From Sternotherus odoratus (Eukaryota; Chordata; Testudines; Kinosternidae): DNA of 64,000 nt. Where the stretch lies: assembly GCA_032164245.1 (NCBI GenBank), contig JAVMKO010000003.1:62876390-62940389 (forward strand), given 5' to 3'. The translations under genes were made by a program, and so were the position numbers. The notes under the pieces were generated by a model. It was not told the origin of the DNA. It made no database searches and saw nothing but the letters and a program-made list of their open reading frames with translations. This document shows, one piece after another, positions 47,701 through 61,899 of this stretch; the first letter of the stretch is position 1, and every line of letters begins with the position of its first letter.

Positions 47701-50700
47701 ACTAAATATGACAGGATTTACTTTTATTATATACCTTGCACATCCAAGGGCATTTAATCCTGTAAAATAGATCAGACACAATGCTGTACATGTGCTTCTA
47801 AATAAAATGTTATTGACACAATCGATTAGTTTCCTTACTAAAATGGCAAGTAACTTTGTTTTATGCTTGGGAGTTATGCATCCCTTAAATATACTGATGG
47901 TGATTTGTCTTTAGAATTAATATTTCAAAAATAAAGAAATGTTATGGGCATAAAAATAACTGTTCCTTTTTTAAAATCATATTTTCATCATACCTATGGT
48001 ATGATGTGGTATAGGTGCCACAAAATCTACATGTTTAACAATTGATGATAGATGCAATTAAACATTTCCACTTTTCAAATTCCTGGCTTCTTTATTTAAT
48101 ATCCTTTCTCTTTGTTTCCCTCCTCCCCCTTAGGTTTTGTGCCTGATTTTTTTTTCCAATGGAGAAAAGTGGTGGACCTCAATCAGCAAACCCATATAGT
48201 GACATAAGCAGTACTATTATCCTATTAGGTATTAGTAACGTCATCCTATTAGGAATGTTATAGAGATTTAATATATACTGGCCACTAAACTTGCCACCCA
48301 CTTCTATTTACAAGTGAAGTGAAATTATCTGCCAATCATTGGTAATTATAGGCTCATTTATTTAAGTTTGTATAGTTATTTTTTAAAAAGAGATACTAGT
48401 GTGCTGTGTGAATAATCAAAATTTTAGTTCACTGTCAGAAAAAAAATTTTTTTGGATTGACCTAAAAATGAATCTTTCTTTTTTTTTTTTCTCAGTAAAA
48501 CTAAAAATTAAAAAGTCCTCTCAGGTCAAACAAAATACTTAGTTTGACCCAGAAGAAGAGCAAGTTTAGATTTTGTGCATTTCAACCACGTATATATCTA
48601 TATAAAGCAAGGGAAATTTGGCAATACCATTTACAAAACTACTGGAGGAGATGGCAGTGGTGTATAAGTAGTCTCCAAAGCAGGGACTGAAATCCATATG
48701 TACTATTCCCCACCAGTTGAGTGCCATAGCCACCATGCTGTAGACTCCCTGTTTATTCCTATTAATATTTAATTATTTATACAAAATGGAATAGCTTCAA
48801 TGGGAGAGACAGAGAGCCTTCTATCATGACTATCATGACCAACAAATGCAGTTTGGGGTCAATCAAAACTATTTGTCTGACAAATGTCTCCCACCTCTAA
48901 TGCTTAGCCAGAGCTCTGTGTATCTTTTCTCTATATTAAAAATACTAATATAAATATTGTACCCTCCCTCAAAACAGGAAATTGGGTGGTGGAGACCTTA
49001 TCAGTCATTGATCTCCTGCTGCTTAGCATGACCCACAGACCCTAGAGCCATGCTAAGGTTCTACATGTGGTGTTCAGGATAAGAATAAAAATCTCTGGCT
49101 GCGGGTGGTGATAGATAGCTGAGTTTGAGGAAGGGAACGGACGATGAGTCGAGTCTGAATGAGTTGAGTAACTTAATGAAGATGTTTGTATGAGTATAAA
49201 ATAAACCTAACACTCAGTGATCAATAGAAAGATATGGCATAATAGAAGCAGGATATTGGATTGATATACTGTGGCCAAGAATAATTTGATGGCAATGTTA
49301 GATTTTAGGGTAGTCAGTTATTCGGCTTAGTGCTGGAATATAATTAATGATACAGAATCATTTGTTTTTTATTGACATCATGACAGATTTTTGATCATAT
49401 AGAACATTCCTTAATTCTTATGCTTTCCTTTCTTCAGATGTCAGTCTTCAGCACTGAATAATCAGCAACAGCCTGTATGATAGCTTGGATATGAAATATC
49501 CTTCCAAATTATTTGTAAATACTTTTTTTTAATAAAGAGGTGTCCTCATGTGTCCTCATGGTATGGCAGAGGTCTGCAGGCAACCTACCCTCATTCTTCG
49601 TAGTTCTGCCAATACCTTATTCAAAACCCAGAGTACTTGAAGTAACCTTTTTCTTGGCTCCAAATAAAATTAGTCTTTTATAGAACACAGTCTCCTTTAT
49701 CCCATTAGGCCCAACCACCTTCAGGCATCCAACTCATCTAATATGGTTTAAGTTCTCCTCCAATTCTACAGCTAACTCTCTTTGACATGTTTTCAGTCCT
49801 TCTCGTGGTGTCTGCTTGCTTTTGGATGACTTTCTATGCTTGTTCTCTAGCTGCTTCTGCTCCCGGATACACATACCTCCATCAAATAGTACTCATCAAA
49901 ACCCTTCCACCCCCATAGTCCAGTTTCTGGGCAGCTTTGGGCGTGTTTTCAGCAGTGTATCCTATTGTGTCAGATATCTTACTCCAAAAAGGAACTTAAC
50001 TGGTTATTTCATTTATCATGAATGAAAAAGGGTGGCTGCCATACTCACCAGCTTCAACAAGGTTTCACGCAACATCCATCATAACAACCAAAAACTTGGA
50101 GATTTAAATGTTTGGCAAATATAAGGCATATGGCATCAGATCATACTGCTGAACTGTGTAGTTTAGACCTCAGGGATTTCATTCCCTAAAGCTGGAGAAA
50201 TTAAGCACACGGTTGAGGCAAATCAGGCAGGAAGTGATCCAAATCCTAAGAGTCCTTCCATTGATTTCAAAGGACTTTGAATCAAGTCATTAGTCTCCAA
50301 GAGTAAGAGTGGTCTATTATCTATGCAAAAATCAGCTACTCTTCATATTGGAGGTTTATAATTGGGGTTCATTCATGGTTCTGAATTCCCCATTGTCATG
50401 ATGAACTCTTATTTGGCCACGAGTGTAATTTTGAAGAGCAGCCTGACCAGTGAAGAATCTAGCTTGTGAAAAGATGGGGGTTTTCCTTCCTGGTGGAATA
50501 TTTATTGTAGTTGTTTCATGAAGGTTGTTCTCGCCAAAGAGATTGGGCTATACAGTAAATGACAAATTATACACTATATAATTTTGTGACAATTCCAAAA
50601 AAATTGAAACACTTGATCTGGAATGCTTCAGTCTTAAAGAAATAAAACTAGTTCATGTGCATGCCTAAGTTTAAAATAAAATGTCTCCAAGTTTGCTCTG

Positions 50701-53700
50701 TTCTAATGATGACTAATTTAGATAGTTAGATAACCATGCTTAAGGCAGCCTTTATTTGCAGGAAGTGGTCAACTTGAAATGACAATTTTTGCTTTCATGT
50801 ATCAATGCCATGTATTCTAACCAGTGCTGAATGACATTTAAGCTTGGCTCATTCATCTGTACACTGAAAGTCAAGTACACTAAATCTGTACATTTTCTCT
50901 ACAAAAAAAAAAGGAAGAAGAAAATCCATTCAACATAATAATGGATTTAAAATAAATAAAGCACAAATACTTTACACAACATCCTTTATTTCCTTCTTTT
51001 GGCTACATCTCATTTTCCAATGCAAATTCAAATCCTTCCAATGATTTTTCTCACTTAATGACTCTTTTAGAAATGTGCACGTGTGTGCATACATGTATAT
51101 ACATAAGCACGAGAGAAATGAATGCTTTGTTCTAACACTGATGTCGATTCAATCACCCTCAGTGCTGAGCAGTACAGTACTCCAATGAATTATATGGATT
51201 GACTTGCATCGTATTGCATAGATCTACTAGTCACTCTCTGAATCTGTCCCATTACTTTTTAGTCATCTGTACTAGCATGAAGGTTGCTTTAATTATGGAA
51301 GGTGAGAATAATTTTGTCTTTTATCTTGCTATATTTTAATCCTGAACTAAGCAACAGCAAATTACTTGATGGAAATTAATGATTATCTGTCCTTTTTTAA
51401 AAGAATTGACTTAATTATAAGTTTTATAAATAATGAATTAGTAATTCATTACATAACAAGCTGTTCAAGTTAGCCCATTAGTCTGCCTTCTGTTATGGCT
51501 GGAGGAGCCTGCCATAGGTAGCAATTCAATTTACAGAAATATACTCTGTATTGTAGGAGCACTCATGAAGACCATGATGATAAAGTTAACTTAATTTAGC
51601 CCATCCATTCAAAATTTCAGTTTTCAGCTGTTTCAGTTACTATCTTATCAAACTTGGCACACAAATTTAACATTCAACTGTTCCCCCGCCCCCACCCAAA
51701 TATGCAGTGATTTGCTATTTCTCTTGCTATCGTTTTTCTTTGTTATGCTCGGAAAGAAAACAGTTGGATTTTAAAATGAGAATTTTTGAGAAGATTCAGG
51801 ATGGTACGTAAGGTTAACTTGCCCATTTATGTGATATGACATAATGTAATAAACTTTGACATGACTGCAATATTAATTTTGAAACTTTGCTACTAGGCTT
51901 ACATAGTTGCATTTTTACAACAGTTCACTAACACAGCACTGATTTTCACCATGAAAACTTTACTACATACCAAAATTTTACTTATATGTTTAGTATGTTC
52001 CCTGGGAGTTCCTACTAGTATAATTACAGATTATTTTGCAGTAGTTTTCATTGTTAAAAAAAATGATTCTCAGGAAACACATTCCTCATAGAAATATGTT
52101 TGTACATTATGGTTAAAAAGATCCAGAGGATTAGATGCTAGGAAATAGAGTAGGAAATAAAAACGTTAGTACTCAGAGAAAAAAACAGTAAGTGGACGTA
52201 AAATATCACTGAATGATACCATTATGTTGTACCTTGGCATTTCAATATATATTGTGTTCATAAATAATGGTCCAGAAGACATGGATTAGCGTTAATTACC
52301 TCAATAAACAGAAATAAGCTCTTTCTGTTTGAGCCATTTTTTGTTAAATAAAGTGGATTTAATCCATGCTTGATTAAGAGATAGTCTATAACTTTGTTCT
52401 TTTAAACAGCAGATCCATTTATCTTGAAAGTTTGAGAAGTTTATAGAAATCTCAGCCACAATCAAAGCCAGCACAAAAAAACAACTATTTTTAATAGGTA
52501 TATCTATAGAGGGGTATAATACAATATTATTTTCACCATAGCATAATCACCTGCCATTTTAATCCGTGGCATCACTTGAGAGTTCTAAATCCTTGTGATA
52601 CAAAAGTTGGAGGTCATCTTATTTCCTGTGGATAATTGATTTTAAAGCATATGAAACTCCGATGGCTAGGATGCATAAACATAACATTATCTTCTCTTAA
52701 TTCGGAAGAGAGGTCTTATAGAAATAGTGATAGAAGCTACCTTTCTTTGAAACCTTTTGTAATATATCCAGCTAATAGGGCTAGAGAACTAGAATGTATG
52801 TATGGGAAGCCTTCAAGCAGATCAAATATACCAAGCACACATTGCCAAGAAAAATCTGAAAATTTCAGGAACAAAGGAACATGCACAGAGTTCAGAGGCT
52901 TACTACAGAAGAATTATCTTATGAAGTGAGAGGGAATTTAATGCTTTTGTTTGGGGGGTGGGTTTTTTTTTTCCGGGGGGGGGGGTTATGATTCAGAACC
53001 TGGGTTCTTTGTATCTTCCGTCTGTAGTGAAGAAAAGGTGGAATCTTACTTTCAACTAAACAAAAGTATCTGGTACATGTGATAAAAGGGTCTGTAATAC
53101 AGACTTTCCCCCTAGAAAATTAATTTCTCTGTGTGTGGTGAGAAGAGGAGGGTAAATAGCGGGTATTCCCTTCTGTGGAAAATTAGGGAGTTACATGTTT
53201 GCTTTTTTAAAAATATTAAAGGCATTACCTGAAGTCATAGAGTTAAAATAAAGGAGGCTATGAGGATAGCTAACAGCTAACAGGAAGCTAAACAAAGACA
53301 AAAATAAGCAATGTCAAGGGTCCTTGAAGAAACAAGGGGTAAGCTGATGAGTGGGGAATACTATCTACCCAGGTTCATCAAAGCAAGAACCATTTATTCT
53401 TCCCAGGGCTAAAACTAGGATCAAGGGAGGACACTAAGCCATTGTAGGACCCTGAGTTGAGGAAAGGGTCTGGGGGTTAAGTTAGTTATTAGAAGTCTAC
53501 CTAGGGGCGATCAGCAAGAGCTGCCAAGAACTGAGGACAAGAATCGAGACTATGCCTATGCTATGAACTCGGGATGGGATTTCCGTGTTCATGTACATGT
53601 ATTCTCATCAAGCTACTGAGTACAAATAACAGTGAGGCCATCGATTTGTGGCTTAGTCATGCCTCCACTACTGCTATCCATGCTAAAATAGCTTTACTGC

Positions 53701-54235
53701 TATTTCAACTTATGTTATCTCAATGAGATCCATTGCAAGTGTGTGTACATGAGTAGGGAAATCACACCCCTAGCTCATTGGGTAGATGTAGCCACAGAGC
53801 TAAGAAACTGTAGCAAGTAGGGTGGGTTGCCCACCCCAGAGATGGGAATAAACTTGGCCTACTTAAACTATGGATAGAGAAGTTAACTTAGGTAAGGAAA
53901 TATGTTTTCCTAAAGGGAGCGTTCCTTTTGGCAAAGAAATACCACTTTGTTTTGAATAAGCTGGTTTTGAGTCATATTCATCAGATGCTGTCATAGGCTC
54001 CTGTAGGTAAAAGGCTTCCAGGTGACAAACTTAGTTGGACCTGTCATGTTAACACAGTTGTGAACTGGTGGGCTGCAGGGTAAGACACTGTGGCTTCATC
54101 CAGAGGAGGGGAAAATAGCTAAACCTGTCCCTAAAGGGGTTCACTTGAAAGAGACTAAAACAGGTCAAAGGTGCATTTGGCCCTGACAGCCTCAAATAAA
54201 CATAATTAACCCTTCTTAAAAATCAAAGTCAATAT
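44762..54235. other. No recognised gene over 9.5 kb
   Basis: AT-rich, with few open frames. The 128-codon minus frame at 46905-46519 has no known motif. It includes the TTACTCC tandem at 47127-47193 and a TAAT-rich block at 51360-51540. This is the least repeat-marked part of the window and could be old unique DNA or intron. Confidence 0.5.
47127..47193 (+). repeat. TTTACTCC-type tandem repeat
   Basis: About six imperfect copies of TTTACTCCTTTAC and TTTACTCCTGTAC variants. Confidence 0.85.
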
Positions 54236-54240
54236 ACTGT

Positions 54241-55312
54241 TGTTATAAGTGTGAAGGGTGCCTTGCATGGGTTGGGCTATGTTATCTAACACAGTGTGCC
54301 TTGCCTGGGTGGGGCTTGTTATCTGAGACAGGTAACGTAGGAGTTTCCCTGCCATGGGGGAGGGAGGAGCCTCGAGCCCATGAAGAAGGGAGGAGCAAAA
54401 CAGTCAGTTCCATCTTGGCTGGTCTCCAGGGAGGAGGCAAAAGCCAGGGAGTTCCATCTTGGTTGTCCATGAGAGAGGGAGCTTGCCAGGCTACATGGGC
54501 AAGGGTCCAGGAGTGTGTCTCTAGCTATGGAGATAACTCAGCTTTTCTTCTCTTATACTTCTATTTAGCTAATGTGAGTATTACCATTTGATTCTTCTAA
54601 TAAGCCATGCCTTTTGGGGTGTTCTTTCCTTTTCAGAACAAAGTGGGGAACCCTAAATGTAAAGTGTCTGTATCTCTGCTTTAACCTTTTTCTTTATTAA
54701 ATTTTCTAGTCATAAAACTGTCTGGTTTATTTCCCTTAGGGTTTTTCTCTGCTTCCAGTCTGGGAAGGGGGAAGGGAAGGGAATAGGAACCAGGGCAGCT
54801 AGGGGCCTAGCTGGAGTGTGAAGACTGTCTCTCCTTACCGTCAGGTTAGACGGGGGAGGGAGGAAGCAGTCTCCAGGTGTCTGCCTCTCAGGTACAGAGA
54901 GACAGGGGTGGGGGAAGTCTGCCTTCAGCCGGGGAGGGTGAAGGACAGAAAGCAGCCTCCAGGTATCTGACTTTTAATCCCAGGAAGGGGTACAAGGTTA
55001 GGGTCTGGCTCTCAGGTTGAGAGAGACAGGGTTAAGGGAAGTCTGCCTTCAGCTGGTCAGGGTGAAGGGAAGCAGTCTTCAGGTGTCTGACTTTAAAACC
55101 CAGGGAGGGGGTACAAAGTCATGGTTAGGGGAAGATATGGGGCCCCTCCAAGGTTTTGGAAGTATACCCAATTGGTGGCAGCGATTGGTGACCCCAAGAA
55201 CCCCAACTGGCAAAGGTGGGGATGTGGGGGGAAAAGGACTTGTTGGTCTGGCATAGAAGAGGCCCAGCCTTTGTACTCAGGAGCATAGAGGCTGGGGGTA
55301 ACACCTCTTACA
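54241..55312 (+). mobile_element. Solo LTR C1, about 1.07 kb
   Basis: Starts TGTTATAAGTGTGAAGGG and ends AACACCTCTTACA. Read in reverse it matches the LTR at 60494-61347 along its length: the TGCCTTGCCTGGGTGGGGC start, the GGGGTGTTCTTTC block, ATTAAA, CTTCCAGTCTGGGAAGGG and the GGTGGCAGCGATTGGTGACC block. It is longer because of repeated segments around CAGGTGTCTGACTTT (54880-55110). Flanks are ACTGT and GTTGT, not an exact duplication. Confidence 0.8.
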
Positions 55313-55317
55313 GTTGT

Positions 55318-58099
55318 CTTCTGGGAATACTACCACATCATTTTTGCCATTGAGATGAACGACCTTCAAATACCTGACCCTTCCATCTGTAATGAGGTAC
55401 TTAACAACTGAGTGGCTCAAATAGTGTTTTCTGATGGTTCCGTCACCAGACCAGGGGATTGTGGCTGAGAGGTTAGCAATACAACATCTACAATTAACTG
55501 CTATGCCTGAAAGGCCACAAACTTTGACATACCTGTTCCTATATTTTTTCTTAAGTGATTTGCTCTAGGCTCCGACTGTATTGAATGTAGCTGGTTTGCA
55601 AGGATCCGCATTGTCGCTAAGAAAGGCATATGTTAAGACAATGACTAATTGTTGGCCTATTTATTTAAATATTACTTAATATTAAATAAATATAAATAAA
55701 TAATAAATGAGTAATACACAAATTGATAAATAATAATAATAAATAATAATACTGAATAGAGATTTCACTAACCATTGAGTGGGATTTTCCTTCTATTTCA
55801 TGATGTGATTTTGCCTATTAAATAAAGGCCCTATAAACCTTATTTCTGGATTTCCTGGTGGCAATTTCCAACCTGAAAACAAGAGTTTCAGGAGTATGCT
55901 TCCGATGATTATCAGGCAAATACCAAAAAAACCATTGACTGAAACCTGTCTCATTTCTCCTTGCATATGGATCTCTGTGCCAAGTTTCTCCAGTATTAAA
56001 CATGGTTGATATGACCAAGAGAAGAGGATCAGGAAGCCTCCCCTTCGTTACTACATTAGTAAATTTTGAGTCCTCGGAACTGGGAAACAGAAAGAGCATG
56101 GATCTTTTCAGCAGATGAAAGTGTATCCCTCCCTGCTGTAGCTTTGCATGAACATCTTGAAAAAAATATCAAAAGTTTGTGATTGTAATCACATCATTAT
56201 GTTCCAATGATTAACTACTCCTTCCTGGGGAACAACAGGAATTTCCTGCAGTCTGGATGGTGAATGGTGCAAAAGGATTTACTCTTGTCTGTTTTTGCCA
56301 GAAAATTCTGTTTGAACATATTCATGCTAAATGGCTGGGCAGTGGTAAGGAGAATAAAGGATTTAGATTTATCAGTGGACAATATTCCCAGGGGGCAATG
56401 AACTACAACTAGAGACCAGCTCCTTTAGAGCAGAGTAATTCCATGAAATTTGATGGAAACATTTACACCAATTGAGGTGCTGGCCTGCAGAATTTATCAA
56501 GCCTCTCAGAGTTCCTGTTTTGTCCAGTATTACCCCTTAGACTAGAGATACACTAATATTAATGTGTGGCTTAGCTCTAGGTTTGTCCTTCCTTATTTCC
56601 TCCTCTAAGACCAGCAAGATATGTGTCTCAAATTAGATGTCTCCACATTCAGGAATCAGATCTTTATCCCTAAGTGTGTTATTCAGAGGTCTTTAAGAGG
56701 AAAACTTAGCCGGAGACTCAGGCAGGAAGATCTGAAGAATTGGGGCAGCACACATTAGGATGAGATTGCCAGAGAGGCTGCTAGGGAGAAGAGATGTGTA
56801 TTGTTTGGTCCCATACTCTCTTCTTTAACATAATGATCGATGTATTAGGTAAGGAAATCCTCCTGAAAGAGCATGGGGCACTTCAAGGAATCCTTTTTTT
56901 CCCCATGCCCCTCTCTGAGGTAAGTTTTTATTAGATGTGGTCTGAGCCCGCAGGCATGGAAGTAATTTAATCAGACATATTTTTTTTTAAATATGTCTCA
57001 TAGGGCAGAGGCAGGTTCAGCTTCAGGAAGTTCTGAATGGTTGTCCATTGTGGTGCCTGTCTCATTCTCTTGAGGAACTGAGTCTAGATCAAAGCAATTC
57101 TCCATGACAGTCCTCTGCTGCAATTAGGTTGATAAGGCAATTTGAATCAGTGTGAGTAGCTGCCACACAAGAAGTCTCAGGTGAGGGGAGGACTGTCTCT
57201 TTTCTCTGTATGCAGTATCAGCAAGTGTCAATTAAAACAAAACAAAAAATATTTCACACAGGAGCTAAGCTTTATTTATAGTGTAGGGGACTGCGAGCTT
57301 GTTAAGCACAAGGGACGGAATCCCATCTTCTGATGGCAGGATATAAAGTGACACTGATTATCCAGTGGTAAGAGAAATATGGTATTACTCCGTGAGGCAT
57401 AAAGGATCATTTTAATTATTCAACTTGAAGATTGGGTAGCTGTACTTTAAATACTTCTCGTGTTCCAAATAATGATTTTCTATGCATTATTCAATTTCAG
57501 CTAATTTTTAAAAATTCATTTTTCATTTCTTCAGTGTCTGAATTAATGTGCTAGGGAAGTTGCTGAGTGCAACAAAAATGAGTGATTCTATACAATTTTA
57601 CAAGCATCAATGTTGTTGGCTATTATATGCTTTTCCTTCACAATAGCCTTTGAAATGAAAGATTCACCCTTGTCAAGACCCTTCTCTTTGGAGACAGTGT
57701 TTACACAACACCAGTGTGAAATTCAGCTTCAAAGAAGACAGAAAAATCGATTCTGACTTCACACTTCAGTTAACGATTTAGAGCTTTGCCTCTGTTGGAA
57801 TGGAAAGGAATAAAAATTAAATCTCAGGTAATAAAATAAATGTAGAAAGATTATATTAATGTCTCATGACAGTAAGTAAGTTTTATATATTTAATGCTGG
57901 ACTTAGTCACTGAGGTACCTATGTAACAATGTGTATATAGGAAGAACAAATGATAAACCTTGTGGAGGGCTAATGAGTTAGAGACACAGCTTTTTATTAG
58001 GGTTTCTGCTGCAGGCATGTTAGCTAGAGAAATTGCAGAACTTCTTAGTTGTGTTGAACAAATAGTTTTAATGTGAGATGTAATAGCCACTTCATTTTA
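55318..58099. other. No recognised gene
   Basis: AT-rich. Contains an AATAAT/AATAAA-rich simple tract at 55653-55755. Confidence 0.5.
55653..55755. repeat. AAT-rich simple repeat
   Basis: Repeated TAAATAAATA and AATAATAATAAATAAT units. Confidence 0.9.
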
Positions 58100-58265
58100 T
58101 GGCTTAAACTTAAGCATGTGCTTAAGTGGTTTCCTGAATGAGGATGCTTTCCTGAATTGGGGATCTAGAATTTAATCCTGCACAGTGATAAACACTATGA
58201 TTCTAAGCCAGAAAATCACTTCAGCACACAAGGAGTCCCACTAAAATCAGTAGTTAAGTAAGTTT
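58100..58265. repeat. Old palindromic interspersed repeat
   Basis: Contains AACTTAAGCATGTGCTTAAG and, later, GGAGTCCCACTAAAATCAG. It belongs to the same family as 5285-5425. Confidence 0.5.
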
Positions 58266-59139
58266 GTGTGAGTGCTCTTATATCCCTAGGGACAGATTCC
58301 CAACTGTGAGGAACATGTGTGTGCATTTGTGTGTGGTGGTGGTGGTCAGGACAACAAGTTACTAGTTAAGAGTCCCTGGTCCCAAGCCCTGCTGCAAACT
58401 AGAGTTTCAGGGGAGCAGCTGTAATTACACCGTGGGTGTAAGGTCCTATATCCCTAAGGGCCCTATATCCCTAGAGGAGGTAATGAGTTCCATAATACCT
58501 CAGCTTCCAGAACGCCCTCAATACTAAGGGCAAAGGGAGCACATGGCATGGGAGGTGGCACAGTTCTGCAAGCTTTATACCAGTGGAGAATTCGCCTGCA
58601 TGGGGGGAATTCCTCACCAGTCTTCTCTGATTGCTTCAAATCCGCTTTCTATACATTGTGCAGCACAAAGTGGACTTAGTATCCTTTCCTAAATATCAAT
58701 TATGAGAAGTTTTAAATCTTTGAATTCACACATACACAAATCTGATAGGCTCTCAAATTTAACCAAGAATTGGTGTGATGTAAACATAAGAGGGAACTCA
58801 CCGAGTTTCATTACTGGATTGTATATTGTTCATGCTGTGACAAATGTTGTTATAATATGACAGATTTATGATAGTTTGTATTTAGTTATAATTTTACATT
58901 AATACCTGCATGGTTTATATAGCTCATTTAAGTGTTTTTATGGCATTTTATTTTCTTGGGAAGGAGTTATATTATGTAAATGTCTTCTAATCCAGATTAA
59001 TAGGGCCTTTCATGTGCAATTTGGAAAGTAATTACATAAGGTAATATGAAATTTTAACAAAATCAAATATCAATTTCTTAGCATCTATCAGTATACACCC
59101 CAAATTAGAACACCATGCTGTTTTCAGGATGAGGTGGAA
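58266..59139. other. No recognised gene
   Basis: AT-rich with a short GGT run at 58335-58345. Confidence 0.5.
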
Positions 59140-59225
59140 AGGGAAGCACCTTATAGACTAACAGATTTTAGGGATCATGAGCTTTTGTGGGCTAAGACCC
59201 ACTTCATCAGATGAATGTCGTGGAA
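59140..59225 (-). mobile_element. Penelope-like element 3' tail
   Basis: AAGCACCTTATAGACTAACA, then GATTTTAGGGATCATGAGCT and AAGACCCACTTCATCAGATG, nearly identical to 62785-62858. Only the tail is present. Confidence 0.85.
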
Positions 59226-60488
59226 AAGGATGTTGCTGTTTATAAGCATTTGTAAGGAATGGTTAATATCAGGTTGCTACTGAATAAAACCACAAGATTT
59301 TCATCTTTCACAGCATAATACTGTGCTGCAGTAAATACATCACTAAAAGATTGAGTAAGAGAATTCCCATGAAAAGTGTATAGAAATCTGAAATATTCTC
59401 GGAATGTGTAGGACTTTTAATTCACTCATAAGGCATACTTCAGAATCACCTTTGTATATACTGTAAAATGTTAATATGCTCCTCCATTGTTTATCCTATC
59501 TAACTATGCTTCACGGCTTCTAAATGATACTATTGTAAACTTAGTCATTGTGCTGAAGTCTGAATACAAGTCCACTTCTGAAGAATCTCTCTTTTCTTTA
59601 TATTTTAACAGATAATATATATTGTGAAGGTAATGCATCTTCAGCTCCCTTTGAGGTGTTCTTTTGGGAAGAATTTAAATCTTTTGTAAGGGGGAAGGTG
59701 ATATAGTATTCAAGATGGAGAGAGGGGAAAAGAATAGGAGAGGCTGAGGTGCCCACCGCAGGCACTCTCCCAAGCTTTACACAAGAATATATCATGTTGT
59801 ACATTCTACTTAACTTCAGCACACTATTATTTAGATGTAATTATTTTTTTCTGTTTACAGAAATTCTCCTGCAGAGATAACTTGAACTAAGATTTTAAAT
59901 TGTGTCACCCTGAAACAACATGGTCCAGCTTCTGCAACTCACTGAAGTCACATTGGGTCAAGTTCAACCATGCTTGGACTACTTTGATTTCAATTAAATT
60001 TATGCCCTGTTGCAGTAGAACCATATGGGCTCAAAAAATTGATATGGATGCAAAAGAGAGCAGAACTAGAGGCAGACTTTCAGTTTTAGAACCATCTCCT
60101 GAGCTGTTTCAGGTTCAGTCATCCCTGGAGGTGTTTCAAACTAAAGTAATTGCTTGGTAGCTGCTTCTAATCCAGAAAATCCCTTAAACATCAGGCCTAA
60201 CCTTTCAAAATCAAATTACCTAACCTTCAGCTGATTTATAAATCAATTCACTTCTGTTTCAATTCAAAGAATGATTTTTTCAGTACACAAAATCCTATTT
60301 AACAGGATAACCTAACCAATGGGCCCTACTTACTGTGCTATGCAAGCATTCCAGGGCTGAAATAGTACTAATAATGGGACAACGTAAAACAAAACTTTTT
60401 AAAAGCATACAATGGTGCAAAAAGGAGCTAATAAGAAAGACATCTTGGATTTATTTTCTGTTATCTTGCACCTCATTGAAGTATTTAC
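59226..60488. other. No recognised gene
   Basis: AT-rich unique-looking sequence. Confidence 0.5.
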
Positions 60489-60493
60489 ACCTG

Positions 60494-61347
60494 TGTAAGA
60501 GGGGTACCCTGGTCTCTGTGCTCTTGAGCACCGAGAAAAGGACTCTTAACTAACCAAAACCCACTTAACTTAGCTGCTTCCCAGCCCAAATTAAGTCCCA
60601 CACCCCGAGACACCCCCCCTTTAACCCGTGGGGTTCTTATGGTTACCAATCGCTGCCACCATTCGGGTATACTTCCAAAACCTTGTGGGGGTCCCAAACT
60701 TCCCCACCCTAATTTTGTCCCCCTCCCCGAGGGCCAAAGTCAGACACCTGAAGGCTATTCACCTCCCTGCCTCCTCTCCTCTCGTTGAAGAGACAGGCAC
60801 CTGGAGGCTGCTTTCCCTCTCCCCCGTCTAACCTGACGGTAAGGAGAGACAGTCTCCACACTCCAGCTATGCACTTAGCTGCCCTGGTCCCTATTTCCCT
60901 TCCCTTCTCCCTTCCCAGACTGGAAGCAGAGAAAACCCTAAGGGAAATAAACCAGACTGTTTTATAACTAGAAGATTTAATAAAGAAAAGGGAATGAAAC
61001 AAAGATACAATACACTTTACAATTTGGGGTTCTTTAACTCCCTTCTGAAATGGAAAGAAACACCCCAAAAGGCACAGGCTTAAAAGAATTAAATGGTTAT
61101 ACTCACAGTATAGCTAATCAGAAATATAAGAAGAAAATAGAACCATCTTTATAGCCAAAGATGGTCTAGGACCCTTGCCAAGCTCCACGGCAAGCCAGAA
61201 ACGAACTGAACTAACTTCCTGCTTTTCCTCATGGTCCCGAGGCTTTGACGACACTGTTGTCTCAGATAACAAGCCCCACCCAGGCAAGGCACACTGTTTT
61301 AGATAACATAGCCCCACCCAGGCAAGGCACACTTCACATTTCTGACA
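60494..61347 (-). mobile_element. Solo LTR C2, 854 bp, inverted relative to C1
   Basis: On plus it starts TGTAAGAGGGGTACCC and ends CTTCACATTTCTGACA. It is flanked by perfect ACCTG (60489-60493 and 61348-61352). It is the reverse complement of the LTR at 54241-55312, lacking some of its internal repeated segments. Confidence 0.88.
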
Positions 61348-61352
61348 ACCTG

Positions 61353-61899
61353 TATGAAGTAAAAGCAAAGAAGATACAAAATGCACCAAATCAGAATGAC
61401 AGTATTTTACACTAGCTCTTCATCTGCTTTTCATCGGTATAAATGACTGTACAAGGTGCAAAGCAATGGACAGTGTCAGAAAGCTTGGTTTGAATGAACC
61501 ATTACAAATGATCTAAAAGAACACACCCTCTCTCTCCCCATTACTGTATTTCCCCCACATCTCAAAACTATTAAATTAGTATGATCAGAAGGCTGATGGA
61601 TGTAGGTGTGACAATTATCTGCATATCCTTGGGAAACCTTATTGAATTAAATTTAAGAATATTTGGAGTCCACTTCTATTAAATGCAAAGTGTGAGTATT
61701 ATTGTTGGCTACGATTGTCTGCAGTCTCTCTAGGGAGGAGATATGATGTGAGTCCTGGAATTCGATGTTGAACAATGTGCCAGTCAAGAGGACTTTTGGG
61801 ACAATAAGTGTGAAGTGGTTTCTCTGGAGAATACCTAGGGAGAGATTAATGCAAATTTCACAGCTCCGATTATGGGAAGATCTAGCCTTTTGAAGCTAC
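61353..61899. other. No recognised gene
   Basis: AT-rich. Nothing recognisable. Confidence 0.5.
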
